A DNA stretch of 64,000 nt from Bradyrhizobium rifense (GTDB taxonomy: Bacteria; Pseudomonadota; Alphaproteobacteria; Rhizobiales; Xanthobacteraceae), in the NCBI RefSeq assembly GCF_008123425.1, contig NZ_VSSS01000046.1, forward strand, positions 1 through 64,000, written 5' to 3'. This document shows positions 17,261-27,737 of this stretch, one piece after another (position 1 is the first letter of the stretch; every line of letters begins with the position of its first letter). Below the pieces are notes generated by a model. It was given only the letters and a program-made list of their open reading frames with translations, was not told the DNA's origin and searched no databases. A program made the translations under genes and the position numbers.

Positions 17261-18118
17261 TCATTTGACCGCCCCGGCAGTGAGGCCGCGTACGAAATAC
17301 CTGCCGCCGAAGAGATAGATCAGCAAAGTGGGCAACGCTGCGATGATCACCGCGGCGCTCTGCACGCCATGTTGCGGGATATCTGCGACCGCGGCCGACA
17401 GCGCGATGAGCGCGGCCGTCACGGGCTGCTGCTGGCCTGTCGTGAATGTCACACCATAGAGAAACTCGTTCCAGATATGGGTGAACTGCCAGATCACCGT
17501 GACGATCAGGATGGGGGCCGAGAGCGGCAGAATGATGCGCCAGAAAATCCGGAAGAACCCGGCGCCGTCGATCCGTGCCGCCCTGATCAGTTCATGCGGA
17601 ATGGCGATATAGTAGTTCCGGCAGAACAGCACGGTGAAGGAGAGCCCTTGGATCGTGTGAATCAGCACGAGGCCCCATAGCGTGTTGATGAGCCCGATGT
17701 CCCGCAACACGATGGTCCAGGGCAGCAGGCGCATCTGCTGGGGCAGGAAGAGACCGAGGGTGACGATGCCGTAGATCCAGTTGTCGCCGCGAAAACGCCA
17801 GAGCGACACGGCGTAACCGGCGACAGCACCGAGCAGGGTGGAGAAAATCGTCGCAGGGATCGTGACGAGCGCGGAGTTCAGCATGTAGGGCCGGATGCCG
17901 GCGCAGGTCTCGGCGATGCAAAAGCCGCTCCAGGCCAGGGCGTAGTTGCCCCAGGCCAAATGTTGCGGCCAGCCGATCATCGAGCCCTGCGCGATCTCCT
18001 CATTGGTCCGGAGCGAGTTCAGCACGACGACGACCAGCGGCGCGAGATAAGCGGCCGCGAACAATGTCACGACGAGATAGATCAGAATGCGGCTCGGGGC
18101 GAAGCTGCGGTCACGCAT
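17261..18118 (-). CDS. Carbohydrate ABC transporter permease (MalG/UgpE type)
   Basis: Inner-membrane subunit, 285 residues from the chosen start, with about six hydrophobic segments and the EAA loop ELIRAARIDGAGFFRIFWRIILP, which contacts the ATPase. The start MRDRSFAPSR overlaps the stop of the preceding permease gene by 8 bases; an ATG 24 bases further upstream (MSSDGR) is also possible. It pairs with the next gene to form a heterodimeric channel. Confidence 0.9.
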   Translation of the reverse strand: MRDRSFAPSRILIYLVVTLFAAAYLAPLVVVVLNSLRTNEEIAQGSMIGWPQHLAWGNYALAWSGFCIAETCAGIRPYMLNSALVTIPATIFSTLLGAVAGYAVSLWRFRGDNWIYGIVTLGLFLPQQMRLLPWTIVLRDIGLINTLWGLVLIHTIQGLSFTVLFCRNYYIAIPHELIRAARIDGAGFFRIFWRIILPLSAPILIVTVIWQFTHIWNEFLYGVTFTTGQQQPVTAALIALSAAVADIPQHGVQSAAVIIAALPTLLIYLFGGRYFVRGLTAGAVK

Positions 18119-19031
18119 GGGTGGCCTGCCGTCGCTGGACATAGCGCCACGCCGCATAGGGCAGCAGCACGGCGAGAAGGATGAGCAACATCAGCACTGC
18201 CGCCGCTGCTCCGCGGCCGAGCTGGCTGCGCTGGAACATCAAATCGTAGACGACGAGGGCCGGGAGCTGGGTCGCGATGCCTGGCCCGCCATTGGTGAGC
18301 GCGCGGACGAGATCGAAGGCCGAAATCGCGAACTGCAGCTGGACCACGACGACGGTGATGGTGATCGGCCAAAGCGTCGGCAGAATGACGCGCACATAGG
18401 TTCGGATCGGTCCCGCGCCGTCGATCTGGGCGGCCCTGATGATGTCGGTGTCGACGGAGCGAAGGCCGGCCAGGAACAGCGCCATGGCGAAGCCCGAGGA
18501 TTGCCAGATCGCAGCGATGACGATGGTCCAGATCGCCATGTCGCGGTTGACCAGCCAGTCGAAGTGGAAGGAGCTCCAGCCGAGGTCATGGATGAGCTTC
18601 TCGATCCCGATACCGGGATTGAGCAGCCAGCTCCAGACCGTGCCGGTGACGACGAACGACACCGCCAGGGGGTACAGGAAGATGGTCCGCAGCACGTTCT
18701 CGCCGCGAATGCGCTGATCGAGCAGGATCGCGAGCGCGAGACCGGTGATCAAGCTGAGCAGCACGAAGGCGATGCCGAACAGCAGCAGATTGTCGAAGGC
18801 GATTTGCCAGTTCCGCGACGCCAGGACCGCATTGTAGTTGCGCAAACCCACCCAGCCCGAGACCGGAATAAGGGTGGATGGCGTGAACGAAATCCAGATG
18901 GTCCAGATCGAAAACGAAATGAGGTGCGCTGCGGACAACAGCAGCGGCACCCAGATCATCAGATATTCGGGCAGCCGGCGCACCATCTCGGATGTCGCCG
19001 GCCGCGCGGCTGTCGAGACGACGTTGCTCAA
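18111..19031 (-). CDS. Carbohydrate ABC transporter permease (MalF/UgpA type)
   Basis: Inner-membrane subunit, 306 residues. Six to seven hydrophobic segments, the FTPSTLIPVSGWVGLRNY region typical of MalF/UgpA-like permeases and the EAA loop DTDIIRAAQIDGAGPIRTY. Its ATG overlaps the stop of the binding-protein gene by four bases (ATGA), so all transporter parts are translationally coupled. Confidence 0.9.
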   Translation of the reverse strand: MSNVVSTAARPATSEMVRRLPEYLMIWVPLLLSAAHLISFSIWTIWISFTPSTLIPVSGWVGLRNYNAVLASRNWQIAFDNLLLFGIAFVLLSLITGLALAILLDQRIRGENVLRTIFLYPLAVSFVVTGTVWSWLLNPGIGIEKLIHDLGWSSFHFDWLVNRDMAIWTIVIAAIWQSSGFAMALFLAGLRSVDTDIIRAAQIDGAGPIRTYVRVILPTLWPITITVVVVQLQFAISAFDLVRALTNGGPGIATQLPALVVYDLMFQRSQLGRGAAAAVLMLLILLAVLLPYAAWRYVQRRQATHA

Positions 19032-20314
19032 CGCGATCCCTCGACCGCCTCGGCGAGGCGGGTGACCGCCTCCTCCGGCTTGATCGTCTTGTTCTTCGCG
19101 TATTCGGTGAACACGTCGATCATCGCAGCGGTCAGGCCGTTCTCCTGCGCCATGTTGTGCGCAAGGCTCAGCACGGCCTGATTGTTGGCGACAGCGTCCT
19201 TGAGTGCGGCTGCAGTTCGCCGTTGACCATCCGACCAGCCTTCACCGGACAGATCGACATCGGTGCGAACGGGGATCGACCCCGTGATTTGCGAATACAT
19301 GGTCTGGATCGCCGGATCCATGACGAGCTGAGCCATCAACGCCTGACCGGCCTGCAGATCGGGCTCCTTGCGCTGCCAGAAGATGAAGGCATCGGCATTC
19401 AGCAGGAACACCGGATTGCCATTGTCGCTGGGGCCCGGCGCGATGACGAAGTCGTCGAGCTTGAAACCGGCGTTCTTCAACACGCCCTGCGCCCAGCCGC
19501 CCATGATCAACATGCCCATGTCGCCATCGACGAAGCGCTTCAGATTGATGGCATAGGGTTGGGCGCCGACATTGGGGTCCATCCAGTTGGTGATCTTGCG
19601 CATCTGTACGAAGGCAGCCTTCATCTCGGGGCCCTCCAGGGCCTTCTTGTCGAGATTCATGGCGGCTGCGCGATATGCGGTAGGACTGATGCCCGCGAGC
19701 GAGGCCTCGAATTTTTGCCCATCGTCGGCGCGGGTGCCACCGTTGGCGACAGGAAAGGTGACCCCGGCGGCCTTCATCTTCTCGGCAAGGTCGTTGAAGT
19801 CGGCCCAGGTCACGGGCGGCTTGTCGGCCTTGGCTTTATCCATCGCGCGTTTAGAGAGAAACAGCATGTTGGTGCTGTAGATCTGCAACGGCAGGGCAAT
19901 CCACTTGCCGCCTGGCTTGTGCAATTTTGCAAGGTCCGGCGCGACGACCTTTTCGTAGCCGGCGGCAGCGACAACGGCGTCGAGGTCGACGGTCGGCGCA
20001 ATCTTCGACCAGGCCGCAATCTCGGGGCCCTTGAGCTGGGAGCAGGCCGGCGGATCGCCGGCGATGATCTGGGCGCGCAGCTTGTTCATCATCTCGGTGG
20101 TGAAGCCGGGGACGGGCGAGTGCTGCCAGACGCCACCCTTCTCCTCGAACTTCTTGCCGAGCGCGGTGATCGCAGCTCCATCGCTTCCTGCGGACCATTG
20201 CGAGATTGCAGTCAGGCGCGGTTTGACTGCGCCTTGCGCCCGGGCAAAGGCCGGCAGCGCGAGCGCGGCGGCAGATCCAGCGAGCAGACGGCGCCTTGTT
20301 GTTGTGATCGGCAT
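19028..20314 (-). CDS. Extracellular sugar-binding protein of an ABC importer (family 1)
   Basis: Periplasmic solute receptor of 428 residues. The N-terminus MPITTTRRRLLAGSAAALAL followed by PAFARAQ is a Tat-like signal peptide (paired arginines, hydrophobic core, Ala-x-Ala site). The mature part has the SBP_bac_1 pattern (SQWSAGSDGAAITALGKKFE; later a WAQGV/NADAFIFW region). It is the first transporter gene; the 83-base gap to the regulator gene holds short GCGCTGTT direct repeats but no clear operator. The ligand is unknown; the family takes mono- and disaccharides or glycerol phosphates. Confidence 0.9.
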   Translation of the reverse strand: MPITTTRRRLLAGSAAALALPAFARAQGAVKPRLTAISQWSAGSDGAAITALGKKFEEKGGVWQHSPVPGFTTEMMNKLRAQIIAGDPPACSQLKGPEIAAWSKIAPTVDLDAVVAAAGYEKVVAPDLAKLHKPGGKWIALPLQIYSTNMLFLSKRAMDKAKADKPPVTWADFNDLAEKMKAAGVTFPVANGGTRADDGQKFEASLAGISPTAYRAAAMNLDKKALEGPEMKAAFVQMRKITNWMDPNVGAQPYAINLKRFVDGDMGMLIMGGWAQGVLKNAGFKLDDFVIAPGPSDNGNPVFLLNADAFIFWQRKEPDLQAGQALMAQLVMDPAIQTMYSQITGSIPVRTDVDLSGEGWSDGQRRTAAALKDAVANNQAVLSLAHNMAQENGLTAAMIDVFTEYAKNKTIKPEEAVTRLAEAVEGSR

Positions 20315-20397
20315 GGCAAGTTCCTCCCGGTTTGATGTTCTTTGCGCTGTTTTGCGCTGTTCTTGGCGTGGGCGAGCCGCACGCGGCTTAAGTCATG

Positions 20398-21588
20398 TCA
20401 GGCGGCCTCCGTCGATGCGGCCGGCATGCCGCCGCCTCTGGTCAGGCAGAGCGCGGCGAAGGCAAGTGCGGCCTGCGGATCGTTGCCCACCGAGGGCGGC
20501 ACGAAGGCGAGCGACACCTGCGCCAGTTTCCGGCCGCCCAGCAGGCAGGAGTCGATCCCGTCGATGACAGCCTTTCGATCGTCTTCGGTGAGCAGCGACG
20601 GCCAGCCGCTGACGACAACGCCGCGGCATGGCTTCACGTTCAATGTGTTGCCGATGGCGAGGCCAAGCCTGAAGAGGCGCTGGCGCAGTTCCTGGCGCAC
20701 CCGCGATGTGAGGGGGATCGTGGTCACCCATTCACTGCCGAGCCGGACCAATTCCGCTTCGGTGATGCGCAGAAGCTCGGCCAGCGCCGGCAGCGACGTA
20801 TAGGCTTCGACGCAGCCGTGATGTCCGCAGCGGCAGCGCGGGCCGTCAGCGCCGAACACCATGTGGCCCAGCTCCACCGGGTCGAGCGCGTCGTCCTCGA
20901 TCGGATCATCCATCCAGGCGCCGGCGACGCCCTGGCCGACGAAGACGAACAGATGCGCATCGCTGAACGGATAGTTCTCGGTGCGGCAACGGTGAAAGGT
21001 GGCGTGCGCCACCACCGAATTGGTGAAATTGACCGGCACCCCCGCGAACAATTCGCCGAACGTGTCGCCGATACGTCCGACGTCGCAGGGAATGATCGGG
21101 TTGCCGAACTCGCTCAGCCGCCCGAGGCCCGGAACGGCGACGCCGACCTGCGCGAGCCTGATGCGGCGCCGGCGCGTCCAGTCGCGCAGCAGGGCCAGCG
21201 CTTCGCCAAACACGCGGCCGACGGAGTCGACGGTGGGCTTCTTCGGCAGCGGCATCCGCTCGGTGTAATGCAGCTCCCCGGACAGGCCGCCAACGCCGAG
21301 GCCGAGCCACTGGCCGGTCAGCTCGAGGCCCGCGAGCGCCACCGTGCGGTCGAGCGACACCAGACCCGTCGGACCACCGACATAAGGGGCAGGGCGCCGC
21401 ACTTCCTCGATCAGGCCTTCGGCCTTCAGGTCGAACAGGATGCGCGACAGGCTCGCCTCGGACAGGCGCACGGCTTTTGCCAGCGGCGGCCGGAACGAGC
21501 CGCCGGATTGGAGCAAATGAGTCAAAATGGCAGCACGCGTCTGCCGCCGACTTCTCGGCTGCTCCGGCATTTCCATCCCTGTCGTCAT
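20398..21588 (-). CDS. ROK-family transcriptional regulator
   Basis: 396 residues: an N-terminal winged-helix region (RAAILTHLLQSGG...LSEASLSRILFDLKAEGLI, about residues 18-62), then an actin-like ROK sugar-kinase fold with the zinc-binding signature CRCGHHGCVEAY around residue 245. Members such as Mlc, NagC and XylR repress sugar operons. It lies directly upstream of the transporter genes on the same strand, so it is the likely local regulator. A perfect inverted repeat overlaps its start codon (see next entry). Starts at Met1 (21588) or Met5 (21576) are both possible; with the latter the repeat is fully upstream. Confidence 0.9.
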   Translation of the reverse strand: MTTGMEMPEQPRSRRQTRAAILTHLLQSGGSFRPPLAKAVRLSEASLSRILFDLKAEGLIEEVRRPAPYVGGPTGLVSLDRTVALAGLELTGQWLGLGVGGLSGELHYTERMPLPKKPTVDSVGRVFGEALALLRDWTRRRRIRLAQVGVAVPGLGRLSEFGNPIIPCDVGRIGDTFGELFAGVPVNFTNSVVAHATFHRCRTENYPFSDAHLFVFVGQGVAGAWMDDPIEDDALDPVELGHMVFGADGPRCRCGHHGCVEAYTSLPALAELLRITEAELVRLGSEWVTTIPLTSRVRQELRQRLFRLGLAIGNTLNVKPCRGVVVSGWPSLLTEDDRKAVIDGIDSCLLGGRKLAQVSLAFVPPSVGNDPQAALAFAALCLTRGGGMPAASTEAA

Positions 21589-21607
21589 TCTTACTTAGTG
21601 TAAGAAT
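21587..21607. promoter_or_regulatory. Probable operator of the ROK regulator
   Basis: ATTCTTAC (21587-21594) and GTAAGAAT (21600-21607) form a perfect 8-bp inverted repeat around a 5-base spacer. The repeat touches the start codon of the ROK gene, a position suited to autorepression. ROK proteins bind AT-rich dyads of about this size. No second copy was seen in the 83 bases before the binding-protein gene, so the operon may be read from this promoter. Confidence 0.55.
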
Positions 21608-21699
21608 TTGCGCGCGGAGTGTTTCAACTGTCAAGCGCCCGCAGTCACGTTGCGCCGACTTGTTGTTGTGCGTGGCAGCAAGTTGAGAGGACGATCCGA

Positions 21700-22104
21700 T
21701 CAGGCTTTTGGTGCGGTGCCCTCCGGCCACTCCGGCAATTTGGCCTTCGGGTCGTACCAATTGGCGGCATCGGATCGCCAGATGTGGACCTCGGGACGTT
21801 CCGCGATGGCTGTGTCGAGGCATCCCATTCGCAGCAACATAGTGCTCTTGCCTTCGCGCGAGGCGACGATGTGCGATCCGCATTGCGAGCAGAAATAGCG
21901 CGTCTTGCCGGGCGAGGATTCGAAGCCGCGTAGCAAATCCTCGCCTTTGGTCCAGCGAAAGCGGTCGCGCGGCACGTTGGTGACGGTGGAGAAGGCTGAG
22001 CCGTGGGTTTTGCGGCAAGTCTGGCAATGGCAGTGGACGATCATGCTCGGAGACGCATCGACCTCGTAGGCAACGCCGCCGCAGAGACAGCTTCCGTTCA
22101 GCAT
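21700..22104 (-). CDS. GFA-family (glutathione-dependent formaldehyde-activating-like) zinc protein
   Basis: 134 residues from MLNGSCLCGGVAYEVDASPS. The cysteine pattern of the CENP-V/GFA fold is complete: CLCGG, HCHCQTCRK and FCSQCGSHI, which bind zinc in this family. Characterised members are few; glutathione-dependent formaldehyde activation is the founding case, but most relatives have unknown substrates. It sits downstream of gltA on the same strand, separated by the gltA terminator, so it probably has its own promoter in the 64-base gap. Confidence 0.85.
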   Translation of the reverse strand: MLNGSCLCGGVAYEVDASPSMIVHCHCQTCRKTHGSAFSTVTNVPRDRFRWTKGEDLLRGFESSPGKTRYFCSQCGSHIVASREGKSTMLLRMGCLDTAIAERPEVHIWRSDAANWYDPKAKLPEWPEGTAPKA

Positions 22105-22168
22105 TAGGTTCTCCGTATCCGGGTGGGCAAAGCGAAGCGTGCACCCTACAAGGTCATCGCACAAACAA

Positions 22169-22198
22169 AAACGGCGCCATCGTGAGATGGCGCCGTTT
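22169..22198 (-). terminator. Rho-independent terminator of gltA
   Basis: AAACGGCGCCATC and GATGGCGCCGTTT form a perfect 13-bp stem with a GTGA/TCAC tetraloop, 22 bases after the gltA stop. Read on the minus strand it is followed by TTTGTTTG, a proper T-rich tract. Confidence 0.88.
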
Positions 22199-22220
22199 CG
22201 AAAGCCGTAATGGCTATGAC

Positions 22221-23525
22221 TTACTTGCGATCCTTGATCGCCACGTAGTCGCGCTTGGTGACGCCGGTGTAGAGCTGGCGCGGACGGCCGATCTTCTGCT
22301 GCGGGTCCTCGATCATCTCGCTCCACTGGCTGATCCAGCCGACGGTGCGGGCGACCGCGAACAGCACGGTGAACATCGAGACCGGGAAGCCCATCGCCTT
22401 CAGCGTGATGCCGGAATAGAAGTCGACGTTCGGGTACAGCTTGCGGTCGATGAAGTACTGGTCGCTGAGCGCGATCTTCTCGAGCTCGAGCGCCACCTTA
22501 AGCATCGGATCGTCGCCATGGCCGGTCTCCTTGAGCACGGCGTGACACATCTTCTGCATGATCTTGGCGCGCGGATCGTAGTTCTTGTAGACGCGGTGAC
22601 CGAAGCCCATCAGGCGGACTTCCGAGTTCTTGTCCTTCACCTTGGCGATGAACTCGGGGATCTTGTCCACGGTGCCGATCTCGGCGAGCATCGCGAGCGC
22701 GGCTTCGTTGGCGCCGCCATGCGCCGGGCCCCAGAGGCAGGCGATGCCGGCGGCGATGCAGGCGAACGGGTTGGCGCCCGAGGAGCCGGCGATACGCACC
22801 GTCGAGGTCGAGGCGTTCTGCTCGTGATCGGCGTGCAGGATGAAGATCTTGTCCAGCGCGTCAGCGAGCACCGGGTTGATCTTGTACTCCTCGCACGGCA
22901 CGGCGAAGCACATGTGGAGGAAGTTCTCGGCGAACGACAGCGAGTTCTTCGGATACACGAAGGGCTGGCCGACCGTGTACTTGTAGGCCATCGCGGCGAG
23001 CGTCGGGATCTTGGCGATCATGCGCATGGAAGCGATCATGCGCTGCTTCGGATCGTTGATGTCGGTAGAGTCGTGATAGAACGCGGCGAGCGCGCCGACG
23101 GAGGCCACCATCACTGCCATCGGATGCGCGTCGCGGCGGAAGCCCTGGAAGAAGCGGGCCATCTGCTCGTGCACCATCGTGTGATGGATGACGCGGTCGT
23201 CGAAATCCTTCTTCTGCGCGGCGGTTGGCAGCTCCCCGAACAGCAGGAGATAGCAGGTCTCGAGGAAGTCGCCGTTCTCGGCGAGCTGTTCGATCGGGTA
23301 GCCGCGGTATTCCAGCACGCCCGCGTCACCGTCGATATAGGTGATCTTGGACTGGCAGCTCGCGGTCGAGGTGAAGCCGGGATCGTAAGTGAACAGGCCG
23401 GACTGGCCGTACAGCTTGCCGATATCGATGACATCAGGTCCGACGCTGCCGCTGTGAATCGGAAGATCGTAGTTCTTGTTTCCGACCGTCAGCGTGGCGG
23501 TCTTGTTGCTTGATTTTGCGTCCAT
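22221..23525 (-). CDS. gltA: Citrate synthase
   Basis: Condenses acetyl-CoA and oxaloacetate in the TCA cycle. The 434-residue product is the type II (hexameric, Gram-negative) form: N-terminal extension with the TATLTVGNKNYDLPIHSGSVG beta region, FTYDPGFTSTASCQSKITYI, and the citrate synthase signature GFGHRVYKNYDPRA with catalytic His, plus LHADHEQNASTS for the other catalytic His. It is monocistronic, with its own terminator; the 145 bases upstream separate it from gltX. Confidence 0.97.
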   Translation of the reverse strand: MDAKSSNKTATLTVGNKNYDLPIHSGSVGPDVIDIGKLYGQSGLFTYDPGFTSTASCQSKITYIDGDAGVLEYRGYPIEQLAENGDFLETCYLLLFGELPTAAQKKDFDDRVIHHTMVHEQMARFFQGFRRDAHPMAVMVASVGALAAFYHDSTDINDPKQRMIASMRMIAKIPTLAAMAYKYTVGQPFVYPKNSLSFAENFLHMCFAVPCEEYKINPVLADALDKIFILHADHEQNASTSTVRIAGSSGANPFACIAAGIACLWGPAHGGANEAALAMLAEIGTVDKIPEFIAKVKDKNSEVRLMGFGHRVYKNYDPRAKIMQKMCHAVLKETGHGDDPMLKVALELEKIALSDQYFIDRKLYPNVDFYSGITLKAMGFPVSMFTVLFAVARTVGWISQWSEMIEDPQQKIGRPRQLYTGVTKRDYVAIKDRK

Positions 23526-23670
23526 CAGAGGTCCCCGATGTAAGGTGAAACGGGCCGGACCCGGAAGGCCCCGATGACATGGTGGGGCAGGCCGGATATT
23601 CCAGAAGGTACGGCCAAGATGGGTATATTATTGCTGTGTGCGCTGCAAGATGGCGCCGCGCATGCTCGAC

Positions 23671-25098
23671 TTACGTCGGAGCCTGGTCCTTGAGCCGGCC
23701 CAGACTTTCCTGGCGTCCCAGCACGTCCAAAACCTCAAATATACCAGGCGACGTGGTGCGGCCGGTCAGCGCGACCCGTAAGGGTTGGGCGACCGCGCCG
23801 AGCTTGAGACTATTTTCCTCGGCAAATGCGCGCAGCGCGGCTTCCGTGGTAGCGCCGCTCCAGCTCTCGACATTCTCCAGCGCGGAATGCAGCTGGCCGA
23901 TCAGCTTGCGGTTCTCAGGCGTCAGCAGGGCTGCTGCCTTCGGATCAAGCTGCAGCGGGCGGTCGGCGAAGATGAAATAGGCGCTGTCGATCAGCTCGAT
24001 CAACGTCTTGGCGCGCTCCTTCAGGGCCGGCATGGCCTTGAGCAGCTGGGCGCGCGTGGTGTCGTTTAACTTGGCTTTGATCTCGTCGCGGGCGGGCACA
24101 ATGTGGTCGAGCACGTCCTCGAACATCTTCACGAGTGATTGATCGTCGGCGTGGCGGATGTAATGACCGTTGAGGTTCTCCAGCTTGGCGAAGTCGAAGC
24201 GGGCGGCGGCGCGGCCGACATTGGCGAGGTCGAAGGCTGCGATCATCTCCTCGGTCGAGAAGATCTCCTGGTCGCCATGGCTCCAGCCGAGCCGGACGAG
24301 GTAGTTGCGCAGCGCGGCCGGGAGGTAGCCCATGGCGCGGTAGGCGTCGACGCCGAGCGCGCCGTGCCGCTTGGACAGCTTTGAGCCGTCCGGACCGTGG
24401 ATCAGGGGGATGTGGGACATGCTCGGCAGCGTCCAGCCCATCGCGTCGTAGATTTGCTTCTGGCGGGCGGCGTTGATCAGATGGTCGTCGCCGCGGATGA
24501 CGTGGGTGACGCCCATGTCGTGGTCGTCTACGACCACCGCGAGCATGTAGGTCGGGTTGCCATCGCCGCGCAGCAGGACGAGGTCGTCGAGGTTCTCGTT
24601 CTGCCAGACCACGCGGCCCTGGACCTGGTCCTCGATCACGGTCTCGCCGGTCTGCGGCGCGCGCAGGCGGATGGTTGGCTTGACGTCGGACGGGGCGGTC
24701 GCGGGATCGCGGTCGCGCCAGAGGCCGTCATAGAGGCGGGTGCGGCCATCCGCCCGCGCCTTCTCGCGCATCGCGGTGAGCTCCTCGGCGGTGGCGTAGC
24801 AGCGGTAGGCCTTGCCGTCGGCAAGCAGCTGCTCGGCGACCTCGCGGTGACGGGCGGCGCGGCTGAACTGGTAGATGACGTCGCCATCCCAGCCGAGCTC
24901 CAGCCATTTCAGCCCGTCCAGAATCGCACCGATCGCAGCCTCGGTGGAGCGCTCGCGGTCGGTGTCCTCGATCCGGAGCAGCATCTTGCCGCCGTGCTTC
25001 TTCGCATAGAGCCAGTTGAACAGCGCCGTGCGGGCGCCCCCGATATGGAGGAAGCCGGTCGGGGAGGGAGCGAAGCGGGTGACGACGGAATCGGTCAT
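23671..25098 (-). CDS. gltX: Glutamyl-tRNA synthetase
   Basis: Class I synthetase charging tRNA-Glu. 475 residues with the HIGH-type motif FAPSPTGFLHIGGART and KMSKS-type motif SKLSKRHG at about residue 250, then the helical anticodon-binding part. Many alphaproteobacteria encode two GltX paralogues and use the tRNA-dependent amidation route for Gln-tRNA; here a true GlnRS gene is divergently placed next door. Position next to gltA is the usual rhizobial order. Confidence 0.95.
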   Translation of the reverse strand: MTDSVVTRFAPSPTGFLHIGGARTALFNWLYAKKHGGKMLLRIEDTDRERSTEAAIGAILDGLKWLELGWDGDVIYQFSRAARHREVAEQLLADGKAYRCYATAEELTAMREKARADGRTRLYDGLWRDRDPATAPSDVKPTIRLRAPQTGETVIEDQVQGRVVWQNENLDDLVLLRGDGNPTYMLAVVVDDHDMGVTHVIRGDDHLINAARQKQIYDAMGWTLPSMSHIPLIHGPDGSKLSKRHGALGVDAYRAMGYLPAALRNYLVRLGWSHGDQEIFSTEEMIAAFDLANVGRAAARFDFAKLENLNGHYIRHADDQSLVKMFEDVLDHIVPARDEIKAKLNDTTRAQLLKAMPALKERAKTLIELIDSAYFIFADRPLQLDPKAAALLTPENRKLIGQLHSALENVESWSGATTEAALRAFAEENSLKLGAVAQPLRVALTGRTTSPGIFEVLDVLGRQESLGRLKDQAPT

Positions 25099-25253
25099 TC
25101 TTGGCAGGGCCTATGCATTGGAGGCGGTGGTATATAACAGGACCGGAGCATAACTAAAGCCCGGCAGCGGACCGCTAAGGCCTTGCTTAAGCCCTTGGCT
25201 CAGCCAAGCAAATTTGGCAGAAGGGCCGCTGATTTCCCTACAGGATTTTCGTA

Positions 25254-26930
<1,677 letters not shown>

Positions 26931-26939
26931 GGGACGACA

Positions 26940-27326
26940 ATGAGCAACGAGGCCGACCCCATCGTTTCTGCCATCATCGCGAAATGGTGCGCCGGCTTCG
27001 CGACGCTGGATGCTGCCGCGCTGTCGTCGCTCTATGCGAAAAACGCGTTCTTCCTTGGCTCCAATCCAAAACTCTATCGGGGCAGGGACGGCATCGCCGA
27101 TTACGTCAACGGTCTGCCGCGATGGCGCAAGCCGAGTGCGGTGTTTTCCGAGGTGAACGCGGCGCAAGCAAGCCCGGACCTGATCAACATGGCCGCGATC
27201 GTGTCGTTCGACCTTGCCGGTGAGCGGCCGGAGTTCTCGGTCAAGATGAGCTGGGTCATCCTGCGCGAGGATGACGACTGGAAGATCGTCAACCACCATG
27301 CCTCGTCGCGCGCGCCGTTGATCTGA
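26940..27326 (+). CDS. SnoaL/DUF4440-like NTF2-fold protein
   Basis: 128 residues, MSNEADPIVSAIIAKWCAGF, with the cone-shaped NTF2-fold pattern: N-terminal helices, LSSLYAKNAFFLGSNPKLYRGRDGI, central strands and the ending SWVILREDDDWKIVNHHAS, typical of SgcJ/EcaC and ketosteroid-isomerase-like proteins. It begins 9 bases after glnS, with GAGGGACGACA ahead of the ATG, so it is likely cotranscribed. The substrate is unknown; many such proteins act as small stress or calcium/calmodulin-kinase-associated-like domains. Confidence 0.8.
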   Translation: MSNEADPIVSAIIAKWCAGFATLDAAALSSLYAKNAFFLGSNPKLYRGRDGIADYVNGLPRWRKPSAVFSEVNAAQASPDLINMAAIVSFDLAGERPEFSVKMSWVILREDDDWKIVNHHASSRAPLI

Positions 27327-27409
27327 CGGGGCACACGGCATCGTCATTCCGGCGAAGCAACGAATGCGCTCCCTACGCGTTGTGTGGGTCCCCAATTGAG
27401 GATTCCCCC

Positions 27410-27643
27410 ATGCAAGACATCGCAGAGCATATGGAAGTCATCGGCGCCGATGGCGTCCACATCGGCACCGTCGACAAGGTCGAGGGCCATCGGATCAAGC
27501 TGACCAAGAAGGACAGCGGCGAGGGCAGCCACAAGGGGCACCATCACTTCATCGACAAGGGCCTCGTCGCCGGTGTCGAGGGCAACAAGGTCCGGCTGTC
27601 GGCCAAGGCGGATGTCGCCGTGACGATGGAAGAGGAAAAGTAG
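27410..27643 (+). CDS. DUF2171-family small protein
   Basis: 77 residues, MQDIAEHMEVIGADGVHIGT, matching the DUF2171 pattern: a PRC-barrel-like beta unit (VIGADGVHIGTVDKVEGHRIKLT), the charged HKGHHHFIDKGLV loop and a final strand. Function is unknown; such genes are common and often multicopy in rhizobia, frequently near stress genes. ATG 27410 is chosen over an upstream codon because the family starts at this point. Confidence 0.8.
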   Translation: MQDIAEHMEVIGADGVHIGTVDKVEGHRIKLTKKDSGEGSHKGHHHFIDKGLVAGVEGNKVRLSAKADVAVTMEEEK

Positions 27644-27737
27644 GGCCGCGGCCACTCGTTCCTGATCCGTACCGCTTTTCTGCGGCCTGCACGTTCCGGT
27701 AGCCTCTGCGCCTGTCGCGTATCGCAGAGTGCAGAGA

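Noticed and set aside
20906..22144. 412-codon minus-strand frame over the ROK and GFA genes
   Set aside because: Crosses two recognised genes in another frame and contains no motif.
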